Source: Physcomitrium patens (lineage: Eukaryota > Streptophyta > Bryopsida > Funariales > Funariaceae). From it: a stretch of 64,000 nucleotides of DNA. The DNA lies in contig NC_037273.1 in assembly GCF_000002425.4 (NCBI RefSeq), forward strand, positions 7,775,868 to 7,839,867. The letters run 5' to 3'. The notes below the pieces were generated by a model. That model did not search any database and had not been told where the DNA came from. It was given only the letters and a program-made list of their open reading frames with translations. The first letter of the stretch is position 1; each line of letters starts with the position of its first letter. Positions 24,204-40,439 of the stretch are shown here, piece by piece. The translations under genes and the position numbers were made by a program.

Positions 24204-25910
24204 TTAATCAAACAGGTGCGCCACAGTTGATAGAATCTGAGAGGTGGCAGTTCTGGGTCGGTTGTAGCAGTTCCGTCTCACCCACCCGATCTGTTCTCGC
24301 ATGTTGTCATACACAACAAGATATCCCCGCATGGAAATGTCTCCAAGGATGTTTGTAACCTCCAGGCTTGCAACACTTGCATCCAGAACACCAAGACAAA
24401 CATTACCTTGCGTGGAGACAATGAGATAGCCCTCTGGGGAGAGCTCAAGCAGCTTGCCTGATGACCACCAGGTGCTTCCACCGAAGTCCAGGGTCACCGT
24501 TTTGAAGTATGCACTAACATCTGCAACAGATTCAAACGGAGAGGGACCACGCCAGCAAAAGGGCAAGGTGGTGTCGGTTTTTATCCTCTCAAGGCCGCTC
24601 CTCTGTGCCTGTCTTACCACAGCAGAAAGAACAGCAGTGTAGGCATTTGGGACGAGGTATGTGAAAGAAGTTCCACTGTCAAACATCGCCCCACCCACAT
24701 CATCTGTCGTGCCCTCAAGCTCGAGAACTTCCCCTCCATATTTGATGCTGCGGAGCCGTGCTTGGTAGCCTTCCACCAAAGGCCTTCCGATCATCGGGGT
24801 CCATGTCATGCCCAGAGCGGGTACTAATGTATCTCCGAAGAAGAGATAGCCACCGCCGTTGCTGCCACCAGCTAGACAGTGGCCTATGACATTATTTGCA
24901 ATGCCTTTCGCGGCTAGCTGCGAGGGTAGGGAGATTTTGGAGCTGCTCAAACCAATTACGCCATCCGTCACTGCGGGTGCTTTTGCTAACGTCCCTTGTT
25001 GATCATACCCACAACCAATGACAGCCCTGGTTTGGAATCGAGTACCGTTGGTGAGAACAAGGGTGATTGTGTCTTCCACCAAGATTCCCATTGTGGAGCT
25101 TCCATCTACATAATCCACCTCGTAATCGCATTGCCGGACGTCTCCAGAGCATGTAAATTGACCTCCTCGTTGCACTTGAGCGCACGTTGGACGCCGGCAA
25201 TCGACTACCCTAGCTCTCTTGGGATCATATAGCCCGTGCGGTCCCACGGCACAGCTCCTGCAGGGAGCATCGCATTGCAGCCATGTGAGGTCGCTACCTG
25301 TGTCCATATCCAGATAGTAAAGCTTCGCCGGATTGCCGATGCGCATTGCCATGTAGTACAGTCCATCAGGGTAAATGTTTCCTCCAATTGGATAGGCAGC
25401 AGTTCGTTGAGCAGTTTCAGGAACAGAAGCCTTGCTAAGCCTCTCCATATCGCGCTCCAGTAGATTCCTTCCAACTAGACGCATCTTGATAAGGGCCGGG
25501 GAGTACTTAGGGTGCAAAGTATAAACATGAACGTCCTTCTCCTCGCTTTCTTCCTCCAGTTGCATCTCTGAGTAGTACAGGGTTGGAATTTTGTATGCTA
25601 GGTAAAGAGCAGCCAAGGAAAGTAAGAAGAACAGCACCACGCGTTTGAATAATCTACCCCTTTTGTAAAGGGTTCGTGCTGGATGTGCGGCTGGAGGTGT
25701 CGGCAATGGTGGGGTTTGTAAAGTTTGTTGTTCCTGCTGTTGGTGACCTTGAACTTGCTGTTGCTGGTGGTGTTGCTCGTGTCCTTCTTGCCACATTGCG
25801 GCGCACATTGTTTTACCCCCACTCTCAGAGTCTGGGAGTGAAATTATGACGACTCCCCGCATCTGTTGAGGTGCTGTCATGGCCACACTCTTTTCGTATG
25901 GCTTGGCCAT
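24204..25910 (-). CDS. Membrane-anchored aspartic protease (pepsin-like, APCB1-type)
   Basis: A single uninterrupted frame of 568 residues from the chosen ATG. Residues 45-65 are His/Gln-rich. A hydrophobic anchor lies at about 91-107 (VVLFFLLSLAALYLAYK), after an Arg/Lys-rich stretch, suggesting a type II membrane protein. The pepsin fold follows: first catalytic motif DTGS at 203-206 with the plant-type continuation DLTWLQCDAPC, flap region near YEVDYVDGSS, and second motif DSGT at 411-414 (MFDSGTSFTYLV). Both catalytic aspartates and the many cysteines of plant atypical aspartic proteases are present, so it should be active. The sequence most resembles the plant APCB1 type, linked in Arabidopsis to cleavage of a BAG cochaperone; that role is only inferred here. 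An in-frame upstream ATG at 26030 would add 40 residues; I prefer MAKPYEK because it precedes the conserved layout. Confidence 0.9.
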   Translation of the reverse strand: MAKPYEKSVAMTAPQQMRGVVIISLPDSESGGKTMCAAMWQEGHEQHHQQQQVQGHQQQEQQTLQTPPLPTPPAAHPARTLYKRGRLFKRVVLFFLLSLAALYLAYKIPTLYYSEMQLEEESEEKDVHVYTLHPKYSPALIKMRLVGRNLLERDMERLSKASVPETAQRTAAYPIGGNIYPDGLYYMAMRIGNPAKLYYLDMDTGSDLTWLQCDAPCRSCAVGPHGLYDPKRARVVDCRRPTCAQVQRGGQFTCSGDVRQCDYEVDYVDGSSTMGILVEDTITLVLTNGTRFQTRAVIGCGYDQQGTLAKAPAVTDGVIGLSSSKISLPSQLAAKGIANNVIGHCLAGGSNGGGYLFFGDTLVPALGMTWTPMIGRPLVEGYQARLRSIKYGGEVLELEGTTDDVGGAMFDSGTSFTYLVPNAYTAVLSAVVRQAQRSGLERIKTDTTLPFCWRGPSPFESVADVSAYFKTVTLDFGGSTWWSSGKLLELSPEGYLIVSTQGNVCLGVLDASVASLEVTNILGDISMRGYLVVYDNMREQIGWVRRNCYNRPRTATSQILSTVAHLFD

Positions 25911-28104
25911 GACTACAGGTCTTCTCTGCTCGTCTCTGCTGATATGAATGGTGGCTACTTGGTGTCCTGTTGCCCTTTTAACCAAACCGTTCCTTTCCGC
26001 AACAAAACAATAGGCTTCCCTCCACAACACCTAGAGGTAATCGTTTTGCAATCTGGACAATTTGTTTACAATCGCTCATCGCTCCATCACACCAGCTGCG
26101 CCTGCTGATTTCGGCCTTTGGCTACTCACAACTTCAGCAGAGTCCACAAAACTATTCCCCTCAAATGCGACATTACCTGCTAAAAGAGTGATTGAACAAC
26201 TTATCAGCATGAAACACCCATTTGAGCTAGCCAAGGGAGTGAGAGCGAGGAAGGAAAGAACCAATCAAAGCATTGAATTGCAGATCGAATTAAGGCTCTT
26301 CCTTGGTACCACATCAACACACATAAAGAAATCGATCACGATGAGGGAGCGCTTGCACTGATCATTCAACGCCACCCTTGTACCACAAATGCAGATTTGA
26401 ACCCTATCAATAAAACATTTAAAGGTCGAGTATCATCGCACGCTTATAGACACTAGAATTACCGGCATAGTGTCGGATGTCATCAAAGAAGTCAGATGCT
26501 ACATCACAGTATTACTCATTCAACGTCTTCGCACTTTTGACGAAGCTGTTCAATCTGATACACCCCAAAATTTACCAACAATTTTAGCAGCTTTTCAAGT
26601 TAAGTTATCAGCAAACAAGAAAAAGGATGCATAAGATTTGTAAGGCACGTTTTCCTCAAATTCAAACCGAGATTACAGAGGCACTGCTACGAGTAACCAT
26701 CCACAAATTCTCTGAGAATAGCTTCTTGCGGTAGCCACATCCTCCGTGTAAGTGTTAGGTGCTGAATTGAACACGAACTTTACGCTTAGACTTAGAGATT
26801 CTGCTGAGACCTACCCTCTTAAGTGCGCACGCCACTAAACGAGAACCCATAAACGCTGTCAGTGATTACAAAGCACCCAAGGAACCCACAAACCTGATGT
26901 TCCATACTCGAGAAGGCTGAGCCTGGATTCCATCCTCCCATGCCATACAGCCCTCGCAGCTTCTCAAAATCTCAAAGCTCCGAAAAACTTCTCTTGAGAG
27001 AAGTCGCAAACCCTTGCCAAGTCTCATCATCCAGACGAACTTCTTCCATGTGGGCTTTCCAGTCAATTGCCCAGCTACAGTAGTTCAAGTCTTCTCCTGC
27101 GGACTATCCTTCGTCTACCAAATTTTTATTCCAATTCCTGGCAACTTGCTGTAAACAGTTAATCTATTCGTGTTCTATTCATCTTCGAGCCCCTTCAGGA
27201 ACTACACCAGCCGAGCTTCCACATTCGGGTACACTCCAAATCAAGCTAAAACAAACAAAAACAATAAAAACAAAAATAAACAAAATCAAATACACAACAA
27301 CCAGGCAAAAATACTATTCGAAATAGGTTTAATGTAATAGAAACAGAATATTCAGTTTGACAATTCGTCCCTACGACCACCGTGCCCTCGGGACCAGCAC
27401 TCGAGTGGTGATTGAACGAAGCTTCACAAGGGTCGGACACTGTAAATAATTGGCATTATGCGGAATGGCACGACGTGGTGAGCGTCCTTGGTGTAAATTT
27501 GGAGAGAAGCGCCGGTAACGCGTAGGCGGGGACGAAGGATGGATGACATCCACTATCGAGGCTGCTGGCTGGTATGAAAGCTTTGATTGCAGTCACGGAA
27601 GCCCATCCAGTCAAGATAGAAACCATATTCATCTACACCTCGCCTTCCGTTCCAGCTTCATGTCCTCTCCCCGCAGACAAATCTGAATACCCTGCTAGAC
27701 GAATGTTGACACGAATCCGTCGCAATCACCATAATCCATGTTACAAGTGCATGAACTACGTGGATTCCTGGGGAATTGCGTGCGGCATATGCTGGGTTGT
27801 GATATAAGATGGTAGCTAGTAACTGCGACGCGGGTTGCCGTCTTGTGGCCATTTTCGAGCTCTGTCTTGCCTTACCTGGGAGAAGTTTTTCTGTGGGATT
27901 CGCGGTGAATGGTAGGATTCAATGCAGAACTGTAAGTGGAGAAGGAAGGATTCGAGCTTTTGGAGTGTGAATTTTGAGAATGTGTTGTGAGCCTGTGGGT
28001 AGTGAGGGGTCGCTCCAGGGTGCTTGAGCACGGAGAGGGTTTGCTGTGGAGGAATTGGGTTACTGTTGGTGTGGGTTCGAGTTTTAGGTTTTGTGGCGGT
28101 TTAG
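25911..28104. promoter_or_regulatory. Divergent upstream region of the protease and RING genes
   Basis: The aspartic protease (minus) and the RING protein (plus) are transcribed away from each other from this 2.2-kb region, so it should hold both promoters and leaders. I see no coding exon with conserved content. An A-rich low-complexity patch lies at about 27,245-27,300. The frames at 26,062-26,361 and 27,872-28,237 look random. Confidence 0.4.
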
Positions 28105-30073
28105 ATGGATGAGAAGAGGGAAGAGGAGCGGGTGGTGACCATGATTGTGAGTGGGGAGTCGAAGACGGGACCAACGCATGGTCGTATTTGCAACCCATGG
28201 CGACTCGGAGAATCAGATGCGCGGTCTCGTGAACCAATAGTGGAGCAGAGCTTCATGAGCAGCAGAGTGAGGGATATGACGTCCGCACCGATTGTTGTTG
28301 ATGACGAGGACGATGATGTTGTTGTATCATCACCAAGGGCTTTTGCTCAGGTATTTTGGCCATTTTGGCTGCTTCTACGCATTTTTAGTTTTCATAGTTT
28401 TCATAGTTTTCATAGTTTTCGTGTGCTGAGGTGATGATCTACACCTTCAATACGTTAGAGGTGGTGGATCAGTGTGTTTTTTTCTGTCCAATTTGCGGTT
28501 GAAAACACAACTCATTCTTCGTTTGCATTTGCACTCTGTAATTGTATCTTTCTATTGTTCAATTCTAGTTCATCATCGTCCTTAAGAGGAGATACTTGGT
28601 GACCGCCTTTGCCATAGAATCTGATTCAAGCATATGAGTTTGTGGCGGCGTGTTGGGTGCCTTTGCTGGGTGATTGTAATACTTTCTTGCTGTCGTCTAG
28701 AATTCTAGACCTTTTGCTTATTCTTAGTTATTTGCATTGGACCCCACGTCGCAGCATGTGTTCATTTCCTTGTGCACCCTGACCCGTTTATTGGTTTTGA
28801 AAGCTTTCCAGCGTGGTTGTACCCTAAGTATTCAAACAACGTCGTATGCTTACTCAAAAACTATGAATGTCTGTTTTAAAATCTGTCTGGCTGGTTCTTA
28901 AATTTCAGACTCTGAGATTTTAGTTAGGCTCCACTTAGCAGACAGACAATCGGATGAAAGGTTGTTAATATCAGTGGGCCTGTTGCGGCTCTGATATATT
29001 CACTCTGATGACTGTAATGTCTCTTGTTCTTATTGCCTCTGTACTGTTTAAGTGATAGTGATGTGCTTATATCTGCAGGCTAAATTGATTGCGAGCATAG
29101 AATCTCGCCGCTCCTCACGACATCAAGTACTCGTGGAAGAGGATCCTTTGGCATTGCGTCTTGGCCCTGGAGGTAAATGTTACTTTTTTCTTATTGCTAC
29201 ATGATTTGCTTGCTGGTGCCAATGGCATGTACTTGCCGGCACGTTAGATTACATGTAATCTATTTTGTCCGGAATAGTGAAATCTAAATGCGACATCGTT
29301 GAACAACTTGCGCAGGGACATCGCAGTATAGCGTTCGGACACAGTCAAGTATCACTCAGCCTCTCCGTGGTCGGCGGGGGCGACCAGCCAGGGCAACAAT
29401 AGATCTCACGATTCCGTCAAGATCACCTCCAGTAATTCCATTGGTTGAGGACTGCGTGCTTCTTAACGACAATCTTCCTAAGGTATTAAGATTTATTTCT
29501 CTTGGTTTAGAGGATTATCACATCATCAATTTTGTTTGTTATTTTATAATTTCATAATAAAAAACTTTAAATGTAAAATTATTAAAAGCCTCATTGACGG
29601 AGCCTTATTGTTGGTTGAGGATCGATCGCCTTATCATGTCTTTATCGAGTTTGTTATGTTGCATTTGGAACATGAATGCTAGATCTGTATTTGGCAACTT
29701 TGTTGGGTTTGAATATATCACGCCTTTTGCATATTGTGTTAGACCTTTCGTGTATGCGACTCGTCTTCCGTAGTTCATAAACATTTAGATCTGACACAAA
29801 TTTTCTTTTGTTTTACAGAGTAGAAAACGAAAAAATGTTCTCATCGAACAATCTTTCATGCAAGAGCTTGCTCCAACCATACAAGCCAACGAGCCAGAGG
29901 GGCGTAAATTCAAGTGTGCCATTTGCATGGACACAATGAAGGAAGAGACGTCCACCATTTGTGGTCATATCTTTTGTCAATCTTGTATTCAAGGGGCGAT
30001 CAATGCACAGAAGAGGTGTCCAACTTGTCGGAGGAAGCTGACCATGAAAAACGTCCATCGGATATATATTTAG
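28105..30073 (+). CDS. RING-finger E3, probable SUMO-targeted ubiquitin ligase (RNF4-like), 4 exons
   Basis: Exons are 28105-28350, 29079-29172, 29316-29482 and 29819-30073, with GT-AG introns and 253 residues. The C-terminal C3HC4 RING covers residues 202 to about 243 (KCAICMD, CGHIFCQSCI, CPTCRRKL) and ends in NVHRIYI, a tail like that of RNF4/STUbL proteins. Upstream are three candidate SUMO-interacting motifs: IVVDDEDDDVVV (63-74, hydrophobic patch plus acidic run), TIDLTI (141-146) and VIPLVED (153-159). Between them is a basic GRRGRPARA segment (132-140) that resembles an AT-hook. Such proteins bind poly-SUMO chains and ubiquitinate SUMOylated nuclear proteins in genome maintenance. The RING is certain; the SUMO-targeted role is inferred from the motifs and domain order. 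Confidence 0.87.
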
Positions 30074-31223
30074 ATTTCATGCAGAATTAGCAAGTTTCAC
30101 AGATTATCAGAATTTAGTCATTATTACAACTTAGCGTTTCCGAGTGAATATGCTGGATATCTTAAGCAATCCATCCAGATGTAAGGGATTTAGTGAGGTA
30201 ATGGAAGATTTTAATCATTAGATGCAAGGCCAAAATTTTTTGGGACCCATTAGAAGGTGTTGAAAATGTGCAGAGAAGCTCATGGCTGTGCACAACCGCT
30301 TGCCTTGGTTGCTCTCTTTGGGAACACTGGAGTTGAAACACTTGTTGTACATTGAACATTCGCTTTGTACTCGAAACTCATGTTACTTTACATAACTAAG
30401 TCATTTATGTTTGGTTTTCATGGGACATATTTTGGGATGCACTTTCGGTACCGAAAGTACGGTGTAGGCGAGGTTGGTCAATGGGATTGTGGTGCCCATA
30501 GTCAAGGAAGCTTTTGCAGAAGTTGGTTGAGCAACGTGGATTACACCAGAAAATTGTTGCTACGCAAGGTCACACCAAACTTGATTACATCGTTGCATTA
30601 TGGACTGCAAAAGAAATACATTGCAAAATACTTCTTCTGTGTTGGTCCTAAAAATTCTCATTGCTTTGAGGTTGTGCGGAGATAGGAAAGTATGCCAGAC
30701 AGGACTATTCAAAAGAGGAATAGTGAGTGATGTGCTACAAACCGTAATGAAATATTTTTAGTTGCAGAGGAATGTAATGAGACTAACATCTCGTATGGGC
30801 TATTGCAGAACTATTAGAATACGAACCGTAATAACGGTGAACCCGTACAAAAGTCATGACATCTTGCAGCATTAGAGACAGAAATTGATTCAGATTTGAA
30901 CATGAAGTGCACTGAATAGCATGCGGTGAACCGCTTACAGTAAATCTTCAACCAGCAATTTTCGTTCAAAAACCAGTGAATTGCTGGATTTCCGGCAAAT
31001 CAGCTTGCGGCATATGAATGAAGCCTACCTAACAACGAGACCCATCAGCTGCATCGTAATCAGTGGATCAGTGAATCCTGTACCAATCCAAATTTCTGCG
31101 CATTGAACACAGCCCCACCTATTATTGGTGAAAATGTGTTAGCTGAGAAGCGCGCGTCAACCAGTGCAAACGACCAAGTATAATGAATTACAAGTACAAG
31201 GGTAAATGAGTCTCAAGCTTTGG
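30074..31223. other. Convergent spacer between the RING gene and PDS
   Basis: The RING gene (plus) and phytoene desaturase (minus) end towards each other here, so this is mainly 3' untranslated sequence. A 106-codon frame at 30365-30685 shows no domain or coding bias and is not called. Confidence 0.45.
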
Positions 31224-35111
<3,888 letters not shown>

Positions 35112-36420
35112 GGCCTTAGACCCAAAACCCAACAAATCAACCACCAACGCAAGCGAAACGAAACAAAAGAAACTCAAATTGGCCGACGACCTACAAATCT
35201 ACACCACCACCCTGGACTTCTCACTAAGAAGAAACAGAGCGGGGTAGAGTTGGGGCCTCAGGATGGGGTCCAACAGCACCAAGCGCGGCGAGCAAGGCAA
35301 TTGAGCGAGCGGATTGAAGGTGAATGAAAAGCACATAAAAGCGAGAGAGGATGATAATAAAAGCGCAGATAGAGTAAGGGGGGGACAGTTAGTTGATGAT
35401 CGAGTGACAGAGAGGGTGGTGGGAATGGCTACCCCTCCATGGGTGGTCACGAGGAAACGTGGAGCGCGGCTGCTCCTTCAACCGAACGGCAATGCCAACC
35501 AACAGCCTGTGACGGTGAAACAACCGCATCAGCAGGTCCAGCAGCAGCAACAGCAGCCTGGAGCAGCCTGGAGCTGGCGCTGGTGTGGATGATGCTACCC
35601 GGAGAGACGAGAGAGAGACGTCGTCACGGTGGTTGGTACCGTCCGTCCGGGCGTTGCGATGCTTTTCCACGCAATCCGAGCTCCTCCTCCTCTTCCTCCT
35701 ACTGGTCCTCCTCGTCCTCGTCCTCGTGCTGCGGGACCCTCCTCATCGTGGTTGCTGTGGCCGGGAATCAAAGCACCCACGACGACTCAGGCCGAGGATC
35801 CTGCGAAATCGGGGCCACAAAAAGCATCGTCTTCGTCGTCGTCATCACAAATCCCGATTCATGCAAACGGAATCAATCCCCCGTTCGCGCCTCCCCTTTC
35901 ATTCCGCCGATGAACCTCATTCTCTCACCCTCACACAGATTCCTCACCTAGTGTTGTGGGTTGTGTTGTTTTGTGTGTGTGTGTGTGTATTTCTGTTTGA
36001 TTCTGTGCAAGTTTGTGTGTAAATTATGCAATCCGGTATCCCCGAAAACGTGCCACAAAACCATGTCCATGCGAAGAAGAAGAGTAAGAAGAAGACTCGA
36101 CCCCACTATTATTCCTCATCTCGTTATAGCATTTTGCTTCTGTCATCGTTGTTTTATTTATTTTTCTTTTATTATTGATTTGTGTGACTCTTTCAAGAAG
36201 GCTTTGTGCGACATTTTTGTTCGATTTTTTTGGTTTTGAGTGTTTGGTTTTTACTAGGATTTTGTGCTATTTTTCTGAGTGTTTATCTCTTTTTGTCATT
36301 GTTTGGTGTTTTGTGGAATAGAATGTTGTTTCATTGTGTAGTTTGTGTTTTACTTTTTATTATTATTTTTTATTATAAAAGAATGACCTCTTTGTTTAGT
36401 TTATATGTTTGATGTGATTT
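35112..36420. promoter_or_regulatory. Upstream region of PDS
   Basis: GC-rich to about 35,900, then falling to AT-rich. It should hold the PDS promoter and leader on the minus strand. Low-complexity CTC/CTT and CAG runs near 35,535-35,740 create overlapping open frames on both strands, up to 170 codons, which have composition-driven sequences and no domain. A GT repeat lies at 35971-35988. Confidence 0.4.
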
Positions 36421-38557
36421 TATATTGATTTAATAATGAGTTCTTAAATTTTGTAGATCTAATTTGTTTATGTGATGAATTAGTATTGGATGATATCAAA
36501 TAATCTGTAGTAGTAAGTTTTAGTGTTGTTAAATATGTGTTTGTTGTGTGCAATATATATGAGATATTTGAAATTGTAGAGAATGTTAATATTTTTGAAT
36601 ATACATCATATTTATAGGTTTTTGAAACATAAGTTAAGATACAAATTGAAACATTGTAAATAGTTGTGACTAAAAATCTCTGTTGGCTACTTGTTTAGTT
36701 TGGTGTGTCATAATATTTGAAGATTCAGTAACAATTGTTTCTTAGAATTGTATCTATAAAATACACAAACATATCTTGTTAAAGATATCTACATCTAATT
36801 AATTTTTATAACATTACATTACAAATTGTTTCTTTTTTTTGATACATTTTTCTATTTCATGTAAATCTTGTATCTGTATAACATAGCCTATTTGAGGTGA
36901 TTATAATATAGAATTTTAGCCACAATGTGCTTTATATTAACAAAAACCATAAAATTAAAAAAATCAGGAAAAAAAAAAAGTTATCCAAAACATAATGTAT
37001 ACATTTAAAAATATAAAAGTATCATCTTGTAATTTTGTAAAAATTCTAGTATTGACAAAGATATTTTTGATTGTTCAACACGAATGCAATATTTAGTATA
37101 TCTAAAAGGCATATTAAAAAGTTAACCAACTTTGTTGCCATATGAAATTTATTTAAAAGATTGTGATGAAAGCTTAAACAATCTTTGTCTTTAATTTTAG
37201 ATCTTGTATTATTTATTATTGAAATGGAAATGGTACCAAATATTTTTTGATCTCCTATAATTAATATAAATTATATAATAATTTAATTTAATTTTAAAAT
37301 AACCACATATTTTTTATTTATAATTAATCTTAAAACATGTAGTTATGAGTAAGTGGTGTTTTTATTAAATTATATATATATTTTCAAGTTATTATTATTA
37401 TTAATATTCAATTTTTTTTTATTATTGAACTATGTTTAAAAATATTTTAAAGATCTTAAAATTTATTTATTATATATTCTATATATATATATATATAGAA
37501 TATATATATATATATATATAAAACATTGACATAGATATTAAAATCTTATGTTTAAAGGATGTTTTTTTTATATATAACTTAACTGTGATTTTGGATTTAT
37601 TTTAGATAAATATCAAATATTATATTATTAGCTAATAATTTTAAATTTATTCTTTTATAATAATCTTCTTTAGTTATTTTAATATAATAAGATTTAATTA
37701 AGTATTATTTTAAATTCTTTTGGATTAATCCATCTTATAAATAATATGATAATTAATTAATAATGATTTACAAAAATTATCTTTATATTAATTATTTCAT
37801 AAAATAATAAATTCTTAAATTTATTTTAAAGAGTTTTTTTGATAAAATTATAAAAAATATTAATATATATATCTATCTAAATATAATATAATTTCAATAT
37901 TAATAATAAAAAATTTGAAGTTTATTAATTTTTTTCATTTAAATACAAATATTCTTCTATATATATATAAATATTAATATATATCTATAAATATTAATAT
38001 ATATTTATTATATAAAATAATTTGAATATAAGATAAAAAAATAAGAACATATTTTTATTGGCTATTAAAAAGAGAATGTGAAAAATTCAAAGAATACAAA
38101 GTTGTTAGGAATATGAGTATTCAAAGAATTGAGTATTTAAAAAATTGAGTAATTGAAACAGTGAGGATTTGCAATAAAAGCTTCTTTATCAACCACAGTA
38201 GTGGCTTAAGAGCTACATGTTGTACTAAGTTGTAAGTCAAAATACATCATTCCTTCTTTTTTGCAAGATTTGAAGCTATCAAAGGATTGTGTTAAGAATA
38301 TGCAAGATTGAATCAGCTAAGAAACTTCATTTTTATCTTCTTTAAAAAATAATTTATTTTAAGATAAACTCACTCACTATTATTTGTACTCAATCTCATA
38401 ATCAATGTGACTTCAATTCCTTTCTTATTAGTCTTAATCTTTCTAATCGTCATATTTGATATCAATACTTATATGTATAAACATGCGGACAATCAAGATA
38501 ATATGGCCTAATGTTGTAGCTCATCATAAGGAATCTATTGTAAACATCATGACAAAA
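36421..38557. other. Extremely AT-rich decayed spacer
   Basis: No open frame of note, with long A/T runs and a TA array near 37480-37520. Probably transposon remains mutated beyond recognition. The last 500 bases border a reverse-oriented Gypsy LTR. Confidence 0.5.
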
Positions 38558-39098
38558 TGCCAAGGATATGAACTTCAAAAAATTAAAAGGTCAATATATT
38601 CTTATATTACTTAAAAAAACTAAGAAATCACTCAAAGATGGTAATATATTAAACTAGAATGACTATTGCCAAAGATAAGAAAACTAAAAAGTCTTAAAAT
38701 AAGACTAAGATCAATGAATAAGATGTTCACAAGAGTAAAAAAGGCTTTGCTCTTACTTCTATATATATTCTCTAACTAAAAGCTATGTGACAATATTCTA
38801 TAAGACCTCCAACATGTATTGACTTTGCTAGATATATGTCTTAATTTGCAAGGCAAGTCATGTCTATGTGCACCACATAGTTAGCTTGTTTCACAAGCTA
38901 TTAATATGTGTGGTACATGGTTAACTTATTGACAAAGTTTTTAACCTATCAATTAACTACAAACATGTTTAAAGTCAAAATTGAATCTATGAAGCTTCTA
39001 AAAAGCTTCTTTAGAAGATATTATAAAATTAATTTTATATATCTACTTCCATTTAATCATATAAGTAACTATTGGAATCAATGTATATGTCCGTTGTT
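38558..39098 (-). repeat. Gypsy LTR, reverse orientation (3' LTR of the split reverse element)
   Basis: Read on the minus strand it matches the family LTR from about ACGGACATATACAT near 39,095 to CATATCCTTGGCA at 38558. It contains the GCTAACTATGTGG-like block, the TATATATA box with a hairpin-like gtaagagcaaagc, and the gcaatagtcattc block. It is placed as the 3' LTR of the reverse element, whose integrase lies at 40.4-41.5 kb. Confidence 0.8.
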
Positions 39099-40435
39099 GT
39101 GTTGTGGTTTGGCTACTATATGAAAATAATATAATTATGTACTTAGTATATAATTTACTAAGTAACATGGTGAGAGTCGTGTTAGTAGATTTTAGTTGGT
39201 TGTAGAATATAATTTGATTATTACCTTGAGAAGAGGTTGTTTAAAAAGATCACTATAGAATTTGTATAACTTTAATTTCTTTTGATAGTGGCTTTTAAGA
39301 TTGGTTTTGGTTGATAGTAACTTCTAAATATTTAGAGTCACCTTTGTTAGGTATTGATGACCTTTGAAAACTTATTTTGGTTCTTTTATTTGGTGTTTAG
39401 AGCATAAATTATGTAAATCTTATAAAAAAAAGGATTGAAGAAGGGTTTTGGTAGCAAAGGGAGTAATTAGGGAACCAATATAGATGAATGGAGATGAATA
39501 ATGAAAATCTCCATTCCTATTGGTCAAAAATCATGACCAATAGGCTTTGAGGAGGCTGCCCGAGGCCATATTAGAGATTAGGGTTAGTTTTTTGGGCCAT
39601 TCAAACTTTAAATGCTAGGATCAGCAAGTTTAGGTTTTTGGCTATGGTTTTGGTTCAAGTTTTGTATGATTTGGAGTTTACGTGAAGAACATATAGGTGC
39701 TTAAAGTTAAGGTGTTGATTTGGGAGCTATTGTCACTCTTTTTGGCATAACACACGCGTACGGAGGGCAATTGAGGATCGGCAAATGCAACTGGAGAGAG
39801 CACTTTTGCAGCTACATTTTTTTCATATTGCTTATTGGATTCCAAGTTGAAATAGAGGAGTTATTGGATTTTGAAGTCAGTGCATGCAATCTAAGGGTAG
39901 TAAGTGACCCGATTTACTAGTGGTTGTGTCTTGAGCTATATCTTGAGTAATTCGACAATATTTTAGCTTAAATTTTCAAGGAATGTGTAAATTCATGTTA
40001 ATAAACTTTATACATAAGTTTGATGATATTTGAGTATTAGATTCTTGAGATATTAAGAAAATAGTGCTCAGGTGCTTGTAAATTAGGGTTTAGAGTATTT
40101 GCTAGGGTTTCTTAGATGCCAAAAGATCGAGAGTGAATTTGTAGTTGATATTTTTTGGGATAAAACTTAAGGGTGAATTCTACCTATCCTATAAATTTTA
40201 GACAAATTGAATAGTTAGATCAAGAGTTATGAATTTCTAAAGTTCAGAAAGAGAAAATCCTTTGTGGGAAAAATATGTGTTGAAGGGGTTTTGTTATATT
40301 TTGAGTTTTATGCAAAGTAAAGGAGTTTTAGAATCTAAGACAAGATTCATATAAAGGTTTAAGCTAAACTCTCTACAGCTAGATATCCAGTATATTAATC
40401 TTTTGTTGTTCTTGAGCTTCGTTTAACTATGCCTT
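39099..40435 (+). mobile_element. Unclassified ~1.3-kb insert, related to 49.05-50.23 kb
   Basis: It separates the reverse LTR from the reverse integrase. Blocks at about 39,480-39,560 (cattcctattggt, aaaatcatgaccaatagg, gaggaggctgcc) recur in order at 49,290-49,340, and the right end has a ctctacagctag block like the long-LTR family ends at 45,750 and 47,860. It is probably a diverged copy of the long-LTR family. A 66-codon frame at 39720-39920 is not credible as a gene. Confidence 0.5.
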
Positions 40436-40439
40436 CATT

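Noticed and set aside
30365..30685. 106-codon frame between the RING gene and PDS
   Set aside because: Lies in convergent 3' sequence, with no recognisable domain, splice context or coding bias.
35439..36022. Open frames of 145 and 170 codons upstream of PDS
   Set aside because: Created by CTC/CTT and CAG runs; the same bases are open in several frames and strands, and no splice or domain support is seen.
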